From the NCBI RefSeq assembly GCF_017545445.1, contig NZ_JAFWOM010000024.1:20931-84930 (forward strand): DNA of 64,000 nt, read 5' to 3'. Positions 33,497 to 42,792 of this stretch are shown one piece after another. How positions within the stretch are numbered: the stretch's first letter is position 1; each line of letters opens with the position of its first letter. The notes below the pieces were generated by a model. It did no database searches. It worked only from the letters and a program-made list of their open reading frames with translations, and had not been told where the DNA came from. Made by a program: the position numbers and the translations under genes. The stretch is from Fibrobacter sp. GTDB taxonomy: Bacteria; Fibrobacterota; Fibrobacteria; Fibrobacterales; Fibrobacteraceae.

Positions 33497-35734
33497 ATGA
33501 AACTGCTTAAGAACATAACGATGTTTGGAATGCTTGCGGGCTTTGGAGTAGGCGCGTTTGCAGATAACCCGATTTCCACTTACCATTACTTGGCGGACCC
33601 CGGTGCCGCAGCTGATGATGAATATTTCTACATCATCACGGACTCCGATGACCCGGCTCCGTACAATTCCGGATCATACGAGATTTTTGCTCTTTATGGT
33701 TTCCGTAGCAAGGATATGCAGAATTGGACCGACTTCGGCATCATTTATGATGCCCGCAAGGTGAACGGTATCGGCGCTATTTGGGCGTCTGGTATCGCTG
33801 TTCACGATGGCACGTTCTATATCGTGTTCCCGGATGGCGGTGGCGGCGGTATCGGTTATATCAAGGCTCCCGGCATTGATGGCCCGTGGGAAAACGCTGT
33901 GGGCCAGGGCAAGGATAAGCTGGTGGGCGGCCGCGGCATTATCGGCTGCGATGGCGTGTCCTGGTGCTTTGACCCGGGTATCTTTATCGATGACGACGGC
34001 ACGACCTACGTGACGTGGGGTGGTGGCGAAAGCAATAGCCGTCCGAATACAGACAACTTTGATATTGTGAAGTTGAACGATGCCAAGAACGCTCCGGTGG
34101 GCAACGGCTCTCACGTGAAGGTGAACAACTTGCCGACTCGCAAGATGCTTGAAGCTTCTTACATCCATAAGCACAAGGGCACTTACTACTTCTCTTACAG
34201 TACCGGTTGGCAGCAGGGCGCTCCGACAATTGACTACGGTGTCTCTGACAATCCGATGGGTCCCTACACTTGGAAGGGCACGATTCTCGGCGATCCGAGC
34301 ATGAACGGTCGTAGCATCAACGGTAACAACAACCACCATGGTATTGCCGAATTCAAGGGCCATTCTTACGTTGTTTATCATGACCGCCGTATCGCGAAGG
34401 GCCATAACGGTTTGGAAGTCATCCCGGCTGATGACGGCAAGCCGAACCCGAACGAAGGTTACCACCGTAGCGTTTCTGTAGATGAAATGTTCTACAATGC
34501 TGACGGAACCATCAAGCAAGTAGTTTGCACCAACGAAGGTCCGGAACAGATTGAAAACTTTGACCCGTACGATTGGTATCCGGCTCTCACGAGTTCCAAG
34601 CAGAAGGGTGTGCGCAGCCGTTCCAACTTTGTTCAGGGCAAGAAGGCTGAACATGTGTTGCTCCCGCTTTCGAGCAAGGAATCTTGGCTCCGCGTTTCGG
34701 GCGTTGACTTTGGCACGGCGGCAACGGGCTTCACGGTAGAAGCCGCAAGTGCAGCAGACAACAACAAGATTGAAATTCGCACCGGTTCTGCAACGGGTAC
34801 TTTGGCAGGCACTTGCACGCTCAAGAATACTGGCAGCAAGACTGTTTACGCCGAAACCAAGTGCGAAGTGGAAGGACTCAAGGGCATTGTAAAGCAGTTG
34901 TTCCTCGTCTTCAAGGGCGACAAGGATTCTACCATGGCTGTCAAGGCGTGGGGCTTCGAAGGGAGCGGCACGACTCCGCCTGAACCGCAGAAACCGTTTG
35001 GCGGCAAGGCATGGGCAATTCCGGGCAAGATCGAAATGGAAAACTTTGATGAACCGGGTTCTGGCCGTGGCAGCGAAATCAAGTCTTACAGCGAAAACGA
35101 TTCCGAAGACCATGGTGCCGAAAGCAATGACGGCAAGAGCTACCGCGAAGGCACTGGTGTCGATATTTACAAGAAGGCAACGGGCTATATCGTCGGTTAC
35201 AACCAAGCTGGCGAATGGCTCGAATACACAGTGAATGTCGAAAAGGAAGGCGATTACACGATGTTTGCCGCAGTCGCATCTGGCGGTACGAGCGGCAGCT
35301 TCAAGCTTTCCATCGACGACAAGGACATCACCGAAGAAATCGCGGTCCCGAAGAACGAAGGCGAAGACAACTTTGATGATTACGGCAAGGTAAATGCGAA
35401 TGTGAAGCTCACAGCTGGCGAACATATCCTCCGCTTTACCGTGACCGGCGACTGGATGGACATTGACTACATTCAGTTTGTCGAGGGCAAGGATGCCAAG
35501 GATCCGGATGATCAGACGGGAATCCGTCAGAGTTTCCGCATGAACGCCAATTCTGCTGGAACCTTCGATGTGTTTGATTTGACTGGCAAGAAGGTGGCAA
35601 GCTTTACGGCTCGCAGCATGGCCGAAGCTAAAAAACTTTGGCGTGAAAACGCTCAAATGCAGAAGGTGCAGGGAATCAGCGTGATCCGTAACCGTAACAA
35701 TGGCATGATTGCGAAGGTCCGCACTACTCGTTAA
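33497..35734 (+). CDS. Secreted GH43 with two CBM6 modules (copy B)
   Basis: A 745-residue enzyme of the same design as copy A. The signal peptide ends GAFA. GH43 motifs are YHYLADPG (base Asp), CFDPGIFIDDDGTTY and LEASYIHKHKGTYY with the acid Glu. CBM6-1 carries IRTGSATGTLAG; CBM6-2 carries AIPGKIEMENFDEPGSG. The basic C-terminal module ends AKVRTTR. The catalytic half is closest to copy C (shared DFGIIYDARKV, YHDRRIA, NPN..YHRSVSVDE), whereas CBM6-2 and the tail are nearly those of copy A, so the gene looks like a recombinant. ATG 33497 is preferred over GTG 33491, which overlaps the Shine-Dalgarno. Expected to debranch or hydrolyse xylan. Confidence 0.9.
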   Translation: MKLLKNITMFGMLAGFGVGAFADNPISTYHYLADPGAAADDEYFYIITDSDDPAPYNSGSYEIFALYGFRSKDMQNWTDFGIIYDARKVNGIGAIWASGIAVHDGTFYIVFPDGGGGGIGYIKAPGIDGPWENAVGQGKDKLVGGRGIIGCDGVSWCFDPGIFIDDDGTTYVTWGGGESNSRPNTDNFDIVKLNDAKNAPVGNGSHVKVNNLPTRKMLEASYIHKHKGTYYFSYSTGWQQGAPTIDYGVSDNPMGPYTWKGTILGDPSMNGRSINGNNNHHGIAEFKGHSYVVYHDRRIAKGHNGLEVIPADDGKPNPNEGYHRSVSVDEMFYNADGTIKQVVCTNEGPEQIENFDPYDWYPALTSSKQKGVRSRSNFVQGKKAEHVLLPLSSKESWLRVSGVDFGTAATGFTVEAASAADNNKIEIRTGSATGTLAGTCTLKNTGSKTVYAETKCEVEGLKGIVKQLFLVFKGDKDSTMAVKAWGFEGSGTTPPEPQKPFGGKAWAIPGKIEMENFDEPGSGRGSEIKSYSENDSEDHGAESNDGKSYREGTGVDIYKKATGYIVGYNQAGEWLEYTVNVEKEGDYTMFAAVASGGTSGSFKLSIDDKDITEEIAVPKNEGEDNFDDYGKVNANVKLTAGEHILRFTVTGDWMDIDYIQFVEGKDAKDPDDQTGIRQSFRMNANSAGTFDVFDLTGKKVASFTARSMAEAKKLWRENAQMQKVQGISVIRNRNNGMIAKVRTTR

Positions 35735-35756
35735 TTCTCATACACACCCATCCAAG

Positions 35757-35785
35757 AAAGACTCCTCGAACGAGGAGTCTTTCTT
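35757..35785. terminator. Bidirectional intrinsic terminator between convergent genes
   Basis: AAAGACTCCTCG (35757-35768), loop AA, CGAGGAGTCTTT (35771-35782), then CTT. It serves GH43 copy B on the plus strand and the 282-aa gene on the minus strand. Confidence 0.85.
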
Positions 35786-35809
35786 AGTGCATGACTAAGA
35801 ACAAAAGAG

Positions 35810-36658
35810 TCAATGTCTTTGGGGAAAATTCAATCGAGTTGTAAACCCATTTTCAAAACGCACGATTGTCGGGGAATGGAATTCATTTGCTGAGTTCTCG
35901 TGCCATTTGCCACTACGGATGAAGTTGCCATTCATGTCAAACGCACGGAACTTTGTTCCTAGTGTAGTCATCTGATGTACGGGTGATTTCAGGGCTGTTG
36001 GAGAAATTTTTAGAAGATCAGCACCGCATTGGCGGACTGTGTCGATAAGACTACAGACATTGTAACGATTTCCTGTTTTATCATAGATGCAGAGTGTAGA
36101 AACAGGATTTGTTTTGCCTGCATATTCCGTGTATTCTCCACTAGAGTTTTTAATCATGGTATAGATAGAACTGTAAAAAGGAAACTTGCCATCAGGCGGG
36201 AGGGTGCCTCCATACATATTTTTTATTTTCTGCACTATGTCGCGAATCGTCGAGTCTGCTTCTGTTGCTGCCCCTTGGAAAACGCCGGCTGGCTGTAATC
36301 GGTTGAACTCTTCGATAATGATGTCCTCTATGTAAAGTTGGCCCGCCAAATTATCGCATTCCGTTTTCGAAGAACAAATTTGAAAAAATGAAATTTGATT
36401 ATCGAAAAGAAATACCATAATCGTCGAATCCGAAGGGGCTATATAGGCTTTATAAGCCCGATTCGAACTGAGATTTTTCACCGAGGGTTCAAGCATTGAC
36501 ACTTTTGACAAGTCGAGCCCACGTCCTTTAAACAAATCGATTTGCATCGCAGGATACATCATGTCAAGAGTTTTGTAAGGAATAACCTCGCATTCTTGGG
36601 CATGAATTTGAACAGATGCGCAAAGAAGTGCAAAAAATACTAAAATGATTTTATTCAT
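35810..36658 (-). CDS. Secreted hypothetical protein (282 aa) with sorting-like C-tail
   Basis: A signal peptide (MNKIILVFFALLCASVQIHAQ) is followed by about 210 residues with seven or so Cys (QECEV, QICSSKTECDN, STLCIYD, YNVCSL, QCGADLL) that suggest disulfides and an extracytoplasmic fold. The last 50 residues (FRAFDMNGNFIRSGKWHENS ... TTRLNFPQRH) resemble the C-terminal tails of other exported proteins here. It overlaps the upstream modular protease gene by 4 bp (ATGA), so the two are translationally coupled and may interact. The fold was not recognised. Confidence 0.75.
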   Translation of the reverse strand: MNKIILVFFALLCASVQIHAQECEVIPYKTLDMMYPAMQIDLFKGRGLDLSKVSMLEPSVKNLSSNRAYKAYIAPSDSTIMVFLFDNQISFFQICSSKTECDNLAGQLYIEDIIIEEFNRLQPAGVFQGAATEADSTIRDIVQKIKNMYGGTLPPDGKFPFYSSIYTMIKNSSGEYTEYAGKTNPVSTLCIYDKTGNRYNVCSLIDTVRQCGADLLKISPTALKSPVHQMTTLGTKFRAFDMNGNFIRSGKWHENSANEFHSPTIVRFENGFTTRLNFPQRH

Positions 36659-39600
36659 AAATTACTCATGCTTAATACTAGGCTGTTTGGAATTGGATTG
36701 AAGTCAACATGATAAAACTTGGCATATTGGTGAACGGAGATTGATTTTGCGAAGATTGTTCCGTAGAATAATTTCCTCGCTTGAGCCACAACAACATCCG
36801 AATACGGGGCGACAATATTTCCAGCCACCATGTTGTCAATATACATTCTTTGTCCATGGGCGTGCTGAATTAACTTGAAACCTTGAGCAATGATGCTGTA
36901 TTCTGCTGCTTTGTTGTCCGTAGTGGCTCGCCATGTGAAATTCCCGTTCACATGCATAACGGTTTCTTGACCTGGTTCCATAAATTCAACGTTTGATCGA
37001 GAATCCAATTGGATGGATCCGATGTAATATGTTCCTGGTAGAATCTTAATTTTAGCATTACCTTCGACTTTCACAGAAGAATAGTAGCCAGGCCTTAGTT
37101 CATAAATATAACCTGATTGAGCTACAAACTCATAATTAGATTGAATAGTGTAATCTGCTAAATCATAATCTGGTGGCATGAATTTTGCATTCCAATTATT
37201 TTCTGACAACTGTGAAATTCCACCATCTATTGTTGACCCGTTTTGCATGTAAATGTTGTTTACATTAGATGGTTCTGCAAGATAGATGCCACCCTTCACA
37301 CGGGTGTTGCTGCGAAGGAATACATTTCCTTTTGAATATATATCGCCAACAGTAGCGCGGGCTCCCACTTTAGCAGCAAAATCTCCATTGATTTCTTCGG
37401 CGGCTGAAGCGATATTGCAGAATCCAGTTGGCGTATTTTCGTTGTAGCAGATGACTCCATCGTTATAATTTAATTCGGATCGGGCATACAGTGTCACGCT
37501 TGCGACATTTGGTGGTACTGTTTGATTGTTGTCTTTGACGTAAACATCAGTTTCATTGTTGTCTTTTTTACCATTGTGATTGACATCTTCGGCTCCATCG
37601 TTTTTACCGTCACCATCGGAATCGAAATCTTTTTCGGCTCGTAACCCATCGCCATCGATATCGGCAAAAACTTCTTTGCTCACGCCAAAATCATTATAGG
37701 GTGTCGGTTCTGGATACTTTTCACGAATCGTATATGAAATGATTTCTGTTTTATCCCAAATACCATCTTGATCATAATCTTTATTGTAATCCTTACTTGC
37801 TGCTGCAAATCGACAGTATTCATCAAAGTCAAGTTTCCCGTCTTTGTTCGTATCGTGGTCCCAATTATAATGATATGTACCAAACCGATAATATTCATCA
37901 AAATCTATAAGTCCATCTTGATCGGCGTCTTTAATTTCATCTTGATCCATGAGACCGTTTCCATTTTTATCTTCGTAAAGTTCCGACATTCTTACGGATC
38001 TGTTAATTTCGCTTGGTTTTCTTAAAACGTAAAATTCGAATGTTTTAGGAGAAGGGTAGAATGTTCTCCATGATATAGTTCCGTCGTTATCGATATTATG
38101 GAAACGATAAACGTATCCCTCCACGCCTTCAAAGCCATAAGGTTCTCCACTAACTTTTATGGCTGCATCAATTAGCATGATGTGGCTATCTTCCCATATT
38201 ATGACTGGATATCCGTCACGTAAAGCTGCAAGGAGTACACTATCGGATAATTCCCATCCGCCGAAAGTAAATCTGTTGTCTTCATCATCTGGATTGTATT
38301 TCCAACCGAAATTTTCTACATCTTCGGTGTTTAAAGCCCAACGGACTACCTGGTTAAAAAAGCCAGACCCTTCATCTCCATGTGGAAATGCGTTTAGTAT
38401 TGGATCTTCGGGAAATTTTATTTGAGACGTATAGTGATATATTATTTCATCCTGCGTCAGGTTTCCTCCATATTTATGATTCAATTCTGCGATGGCAACG
38501 GCCCAGCACCGCCAGCCTTCTGCTCCATCGTGATAACGATGTTTTGGATCATTGAATCTGCGGTTGCCAAACTGATCCACATACCCCGAAGTGTTGTGCG
38601 GTTTATCCCACTCGGCGTCAAAAATGTGTTCACCCCATTTGAGGTCAAGCATGTAAGAGTCCTTTCGTGCCGCGAGAGGATCGACTTCTAGGTCATATTC
38701 CGGTTTAGCAGATGGAGCAAGCACGAACACCTTGTATTTGCAATAAAATTCTGAAGGAATATTTTCCCATGGTACAATGAAATCAACAGGTCTTTGCGAA
38801 AGAGTCAGTTCGTCAACCTCAATTGGAATCACCAACCACTTGTATTCTCCTGCGGGCAACGGCAACTGTAATTTTGTTTTTCCTGTAAAACCGTGATAAA
38901 CTACACTTGCATCGCTTGCGTTCAAAACGGTGACTTCATAAGATTTGGCTCCAGCTGCAGGAATCCAGGCCAACACAGTTTCTTCTCCATCGCGTTTGAA
39001 AACGGAACTCCCGTCGCTAAGAACGAGTGGTTCGGCGAAAGGCCACTGAGAAGTCGGAATGTCAATCATATTTTCGCGGAACTTATTCCAACTGACGATA
39101 GAATCGCTGCCATTAGGGATGACTGCTCGGAAGAAATCGCCCTTGCGATAGATGGAAACAGGTCCTATGACAGGTCCTTCCGATGTGTTGAAGAATTGTT
39201 CTGGGTCAATAGTTCTGTTTTCGACTTGAAGTGAATCTGCAAAATTGCCACGAGCGCCCCAGACAATGTAGTCCAACGGCATGGAATCTTGGTATAGAAC
39301 GAATTCGCCGACCTTCCCGAAGAAAAGTCCCGAGATACTCGTTACAACGCTGTCGTTGGTGCAGCTCGAAACAGGGCCGTTGCACACTCGCAATGAGGCT
39401 TTTGCACCAATTGTCAAATTGCTGAGGGAATGTGTTTCACCTGAGGCGTCCTTGATTTTTACGCCGTTCAAGGAAATCGGCTCATTGCCGTAGTTTTGGA
39501 GTTGAACCCAAGTAGATGTGGTATCGGCTGTTTCGGGTCGTACGCCAATAAATCGAAGTTTCAGAATGTCATCTGGTGCTTCAGCGGACGATAGGGTCCC

Positions 39601-40062
39601 TGCAATTATGTTGTCTCCTGCGTAAACTTCGTAAGTTATTGCTTCCGTGAATTCGCTACTGGGGTATTCGGGTTGGTTTTCCTTATGGAGTGATCCCCAA
39701 CCTGAACGACGAATCCCGACGCTGATTCCGTCGGCATTTGGGATGGTGCCTTGGCCGAGAATCTGAATTCCGACATTTAGAACTGCTGTCGTATTGTCTA
39801 TTTGTTCCAATTGCGCAGACAATCCTTCCAAGTAGTATTCGTCTAGAACAAGATTGTCAGTTGGCTGTTTTTTCAGGTAGTACTTGACTTGTACATTGTT
39901 ATACTGCTGGCCTGAATTGTTGATGATGCGCATTCGCAGGCCCAGAATGTCGTTGTTATTAGGTTGTTCGTCCTTTACTTCTACTCGGAAGGGCTCGTTA
40001 GACCAGGCAAAACAAGCTAGAATCAACAAAAAACGAAAAAATGACCCAAAATAGGTATCCAT
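36655..40062 (-). CDS. Modular exported protein: CBM3-like, lamin-tail, papain/C39-like peptidase, Ca-binding, beta-helix
   Basis: This is a 1,135-residue mosaic. After a signal peptide come a CBM3-like beta domain (about 20-150; NNVQVKYYL ... VGIRRSGWGSLHKENQPEY) and a lamin-tail-like domain (about 165-290; VQLQNYGNEPISLNGVKIKD). A cysteine-peptidase-like domain follows (about 500-700; catalytic Cys in EGWRCWAVAIAELN, His in DSHIMLIDAA, then NID), then EF-hand/dockerin-like repeats (DKNGNGLMDQDE, DADQDGLIDFDEY, DTNKDGKLDFDEY, DIDGDGL) and a C-terminal beta-helix. AAAGGAG lies 6 bases before the ATG. It probably acts at the surface on wall-bound protein or as a processing enzyme. Confidence 0.75.
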   Translation of the reverse strand: MDTYFGSFFRFLLILACFAWSNEPFRVEVKDEQPNNNDILGLRMRIINNSGQQYNNVQVKYYLKKQPTDNLVLDEYYLEGLSAQLEQIDNTTAVLNVGIQILGQGTIPNADGISVGIRRSGWGSLHKENQPEYPSSEFTEAITYEVYAGDNIIAGTLSSAEAPDDILKLRFIGVRPETADTTSTWVQLQNYGNEPISLNGVKIKDASGETHSLSNLTIGAKASLRVCNGPVSSCTNDSVVTSISGLFFGKVGEFVLYQDSMPLDYIVWGARGNFADSLQVENRTIDPEQFFNTSEGPVIGPVSIYRKGDFFRAVIPNGSDSIVSWNKFRENMIDIPTSQWPFAEPLVLSDGSSVFKRDGEETVLAWIPAAGAKSYEVTVLNASDASVVYHGFTGKTKLQLPLPAGEYKWLVIPIEVDELTLSQRPVDFIVPWENIPSEFYCKYKVFVLAPSAKPEYDLEVDPLAARKDSYMLDLKWGEHIFDAEWDKPHNTSGYVDQFGNRRFNDPKHRYHDGAEGWRCWAVAIAELNHKYGGNLTQDEIIYHYTSQIKFPEDPILNAFPHGDEGSGFFNQVVRWALNTEDVENFGWKYNPDDEDNRFTFGGWELSDSVLLAALRDGYPVIIWEDSHIMLIDAAIKVSGEPYGFEGVEGYVYRFHNIDNDGTISWRTFYPSPKTFEFYVLRKPSEINRSVRMSELYEDKNGNGLMDQDEIKDADQDGLIDFDEYYRFGTYHYNWDHDTNKDGKLDFDEYCRFAAASKDYNKDYDQDGIWDKTEIISYTIREKYPEPTPYNDFGVSKEVFADIDGDGLRAEKDFDSDGDGKNDGAEDVNHNGKKDNNETDVYVKDNNQTVPPNVASVTLYARSELNYNDGVICYNENTPTGFCNIASAAEEINGDFAAKVGARATVGDIYSKGNVFLRSNTRVKGGIYLAEPSNVNNIYMQNGSTIDGGISQLSENNWNAKFMPPDYDLADYTIQSNYEFVAQSGYIYELRPGYYSSVKVEGNAKIKILPGTYYIGSIQLDSRSNVEFMEPGQETVMHVNGNFTWRATTDNKAAEYSIIAQGFKLIQHAHGQRMYIDNMVAGNIVAPYSDVVVAQARKLFYGTIFAKSISVHQYAKFYHVDFNPIPNSLVLSMSNL

Positions 40063-40134
40063 TCCTACTCCTTTTTTACAACTGTTACTAAAGGTAATTT
40101 ATTATCAAGGCAAAAGTGATATGCTTCTCGTATT

Positions 40135-40160
40135 TTCTGTTGTTTTAACAGACAACAGAA
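40135..40160. promoter_or_regulatory. Inverted repeat between divergent genes
   Basis: TTCTGTTGT (40135-40143), loop TTTAACAG, ACAACAGAA (40152-40160): perfect nine-base arms between the protease gene and GH43 copy C. It could be an operator or a transcript hairpin. Confidence 0.35.
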
Positions 40161-40227
40161 TAAAAACCTTGTTTCAAGAAGACCTCTCACCCTCTTTCTC
40201 CATCCCACTAACCACTCCTCTAATTCA

Positions 40228-40341
40228 TTGACTTTTTATCCATAATAGATATGGCGGTGCGGTGGCTTTTTCGCATGCCTGAAAATAGTTTTATGGAAAA
40301 GAGATGGACTCACGGTGTGTGTCGGTCCTAAGGAGTGAACA
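40228..40341 (+). promoter_or_regulatory. Conserved GH43 leader, copy C
   Basis: TTGACTTTTTATCCAT (40228-40243), a 39-bp spacer, AAATAGTTTTA (40283-40293), a shared AAAAGAGATGGACT stretch, a GGAC...GTCC hairpin and CCTAAGGAG before the ATG at 40342. Confidence 0.6.
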
Positions 40342-42537
40342 ATGAGACTACTTAAGAGCGTAACGATGTTTGGGTTGCTTGCGGGCTTGGGTGCAGGCGT
40401 GCTGGCGGATAACCCTATTTCGAGTTATCACTATTTGGCGGACCCGGGTGCCGCTGCTGATGATACGTACTTCTATGTCATTACCGACTCGGATGACCCG
40501 GCCCCTGCGAATGCCAATGGCTACGAAATTAAGGCACTTTATGGATTCCGTACCAAGGACATGAAAAACTGGACCGACTTCGGTATCATTTACGATGCCC
40601 GCAAAGTCGATGGAATTGGTGCCATTTGGGCTTCTGGTATTGCCGTGAACCCGAATGACGGCAGGTTGTACATCGTGTTCCCGGATGGCGGCGGTGGCGG
40701 CATTGTCATGATTGGTGCCGACAGCATTGCAGGGCCGTGGACGAACCCTCTGGCTGGAGGCAAGAGACTTATTGGCTGGGGCGGTGGCGCTATTTCGGAT
40801 TGCGATGGCATCGGTTGGTGCTTTGATCCGGCAATATTCTTCGATGATGATGGCACGGGCTATTTCACGTTTGGTGGCGGTAGCAGCGATTCTCGTCCGG
40901 CCAACGACAACAACAGTGATATCTTCAATATCTATAAGCTTGACAAGGATATGAAGGGCTACGATGTAAGAACCAAGACGCACCTGAAAATTGGTGGTCC
41001 GAAGGCGATGGAAGCCTCTTACATCCACAAGTACAAGGGCAATTACTACCTCTCTTATAGTACGGCTGATTTGCGTATTGCCTACGGTATGTCCAAGAAC
41101 CCGATGGGTCCTTACGAATACAAGGGCATTTTCATGGGGAACCCGAGCATCAATGGACAAAATATTAACGCCAATAACAACAACCACCATGGTATTGCAG
41201 AATTCAAGGGCCACTGGTACGTTGCTTACCATGACCGCCGCATCGCAAACGGTTATGACGGCTTGGAAAAAATTCCCGCTGAAGATGGAAGGCCGAATCC
41301 GAACCCGGCATACCATCGTAGCGTAAGTGTCGATGAATTTACCTACAATGCGGATGGCACGATGAAGCAGCTGACTTTCACGAGGGAAGGTCCGAAGCAA
41401 ATCGAAAATTTTGATCCGTACGACTGGTACCCGGCTTTGACGAGTTCCAAGCAGAAGGGCATCCGCAGCCGTTCGAACTGGACTCCTGGCAAGGTTGCTG
41501 AACATCTGTTGCTCCCGCTTTCGACGAAGGAATCCTGGATCCGCGTCTCGGGCGTGGATTTCGGTACGGCTGCAACGGGTTTGACGGTTCAGGCTGCTAG
41601 CACCGATGACGGCAACAAGATTGAAATCCGCACGGGCTCTGCAACGGGTACGCTCGCAGGCACTTGCACGCTCAAGAATACCGGCAGCAAGAACACTTTC
41701 GCCGATAACTCCTGCGAAGTCGAAGGCCTCAAGGGCATTGTCGAACAGTTGTTCTTCGTGTTCAAGGGTTCTAAAGATTCCACGATGGCTATCAAGGCTT
41801 GGGGCTTCGAAGGTAGCGGCACGACTCCGCCGACTCCGCAGGTTCCTTACGATAGCGTGGCGGTGAAGCTCCCGGCCAAGATTGAAGCTGAAAAGTATGA
41901 TATTCCGGGAACAGGTCGCGGCGGCGATGTGGATTCTTATAGCGACAACGATTCCGAAAATCAAGGCGATGCCAAGTTCCGCGAAGACTTGGGTGTCGAT
42001 ATTGTCGAGGGCGGCACGGGCATGGCGATTGGTTACACCGCTTCTGGCGAATGGCTTGAATACACGGTCGATGTCCCGGAAGATGGCGATTACGCGATTA
42101 AGGCCTCTGCTTCGACGGGTGCTGAATCTGCAAGCTTCTGCTTTGTGCTCGACGGCAAGACTCCGATTGGCGATACCATTACGGTTCCGCAGACCGGCGA
42201 GGACTGGAGCGTTTATAAGGAATTTGACGGCGGCAAGGCCAAGCTTACCAAGGGCACGCACGTGATTCGTCTCGTGATTACTGGCGACAACGTAAACGTC
42301 GATTGGTTCTCCCTTGGTGATGTCAAGACCGATGCTCTTAAGCCGACTGTGAAATTCGCGGCTTCGAGTTCCAAGGTTTACCGCGTGTATAACGTTGGCG
42401 GAAAGCTCTTGGGCACGGTGGATCTCACGGGCAAGAAGTCCGGTGCAGCACTCTCTGATGCTGGCTTCACCAAGGGCGTTTATATGCTCAAGAGCGTCGA
42501 TGGCCGCAAGACCTTCATGACCTCTGTCGCAAGATAA
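40342..42537 (+). CDS. Secreted GH43 with two CBM6 modules (copy C)
   Basis: A 731-residue enzyme. The signal peptide ends GVLA. The GH43 part (about 23-345) has YHYLADPG, CFDPAIFFDDDGTGY and MEASYIHKYKGNYY. CBM6-1 has IRTGSATGTLAG. CBM6-2 is of the second type (VPYDSVAVKLPAKIEAEKYD ... NVDWFSLG). The C-tail (YRVYNVGGKLLGTVDL ... GVYMLKSVDGRKTFMTSVAR) is a good match to type IX A-type sorting tails (two conserved blocks and a terminal basic residue). The catalytic half pairs with copy B and the C-terminal half with copy D. Likely an arabinoxylan-active exo-enzyme bound to the cell or substrate. Confidence 0.9.
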   Translation: MRLLKSVTMFGLLAGLGAGVLADNPISSYHYLADPGAAADDTYFYVITDSDDPAPANANGYEIKALYGFRTKDMKNWTDFGIIYDARKVDGIGAIWASGIAVNPNDGRLYIVFPDGGGGGIVMIGADSIAGPWTNPLAGGKRLIGWGGGAISDCDGIGWCFDPAIFFDDDGTGYFTFGGGSSDSRPANDNNSDIFNIYKLDKDMKGYDVRTKTHLKIGGPKAMEASYIHKYKGNYYLSYSTADLRIAYGMSKNPMGPYEYKGIFMGNPSINGQNINANNNNHHGIAEFKGHWYVAYHDRRIANGYDGLEKIPAEDGRPNPNPAYHRSVSVDEFTYNADGTMKQLTFTREGPKQIENFDPYDWYPALTSSKQKGIRSRSNWTPGKVAEHLLLPLSTKESWIRVSGVDFGTAATGLTVQAASTDDGNKIEIRTGSATGTLAGTCTLKNTGSKNTFADNSCEVEGLKGIVEQLFFVFKGSKDSTMAIKAWGFEGSGTTPPTPQVPYDSVAVKLPAKIEAEKYDIPGTGRGGDVDSYSDNDSENQGDAKFREDLGVDIVEGGTGMAIGYTASGEWLEYTVDVPEDGDYAIKASASTGAESASFCFVLDGKTPIGDTITVPQTGEDWSVYKEFDGGKAKLTKGTHVIRLVITGDNVNVDWFSLGDVKTDALKPTVKFAASSSKVYRVYNVGGKLLGTVDLTGKKSGAALSDAGFTKGVYMLKSVDGRKTFMTSVAR

Positions 42538-42596
42538 ACAGTAATCGTCGTTCCTGCGGCTATCTAAAAAATCTCAATTCCAAAACTACATAACAA

Positions 42597-42621
42597 AACA
42601 CCTCAGCTCTGCTGTGGTGTT
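42597..42621 (+). terminator. Intrinsic terminator of GH43 copy C
   Basis: AACACC-t-CAGC, loop TCT, GCTG-t-GGTGTT, followed by TCTGTTTTC. One mismatch in the stem and an imperfect T-run. Confidence 0.65.
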
Positions 42622-42731
42622 TCTGTTTTCTCTCTGAAATTATTGCTTTGTTTCAAACCTCAAACTACTGCCCCGTCATTACCAAAATGTCAATGATAAA
42701 AATTCGCCAAAGTTTAGCATTCCTAGAAATG

Positions 42732-42748
42732 TGATGTAAATTACATCA
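42732..42748. promoter_or_regulatory. Perfect palindrome upstream of GH43 copy D (putative operator)
   Basis: TGATGTAA-A-TTACATCA, eight-base perfect arms with a one-base centre, 44 bp before the preferred start of copy D. This gene lacks the conserved leader of the other three and may be under a different dimeric regulator. Confidence 0.5.
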
Positions 42749-42792
42749 TGGAGATTCTTGCAATCTTGCAAGGACAACAGTATGGGATGTGT

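Noticed and set aside
33674..35656. Long antisense frame (660 codons) over GH43 copy B, and similar ones at 40348-42261 and 43123-44865
   Set aside because: All mirror the same paralogous genes with strongly biased codons. They have no Shine-Dalgarno or family match, while the sense frames have signal peptides and catalytic motifs.
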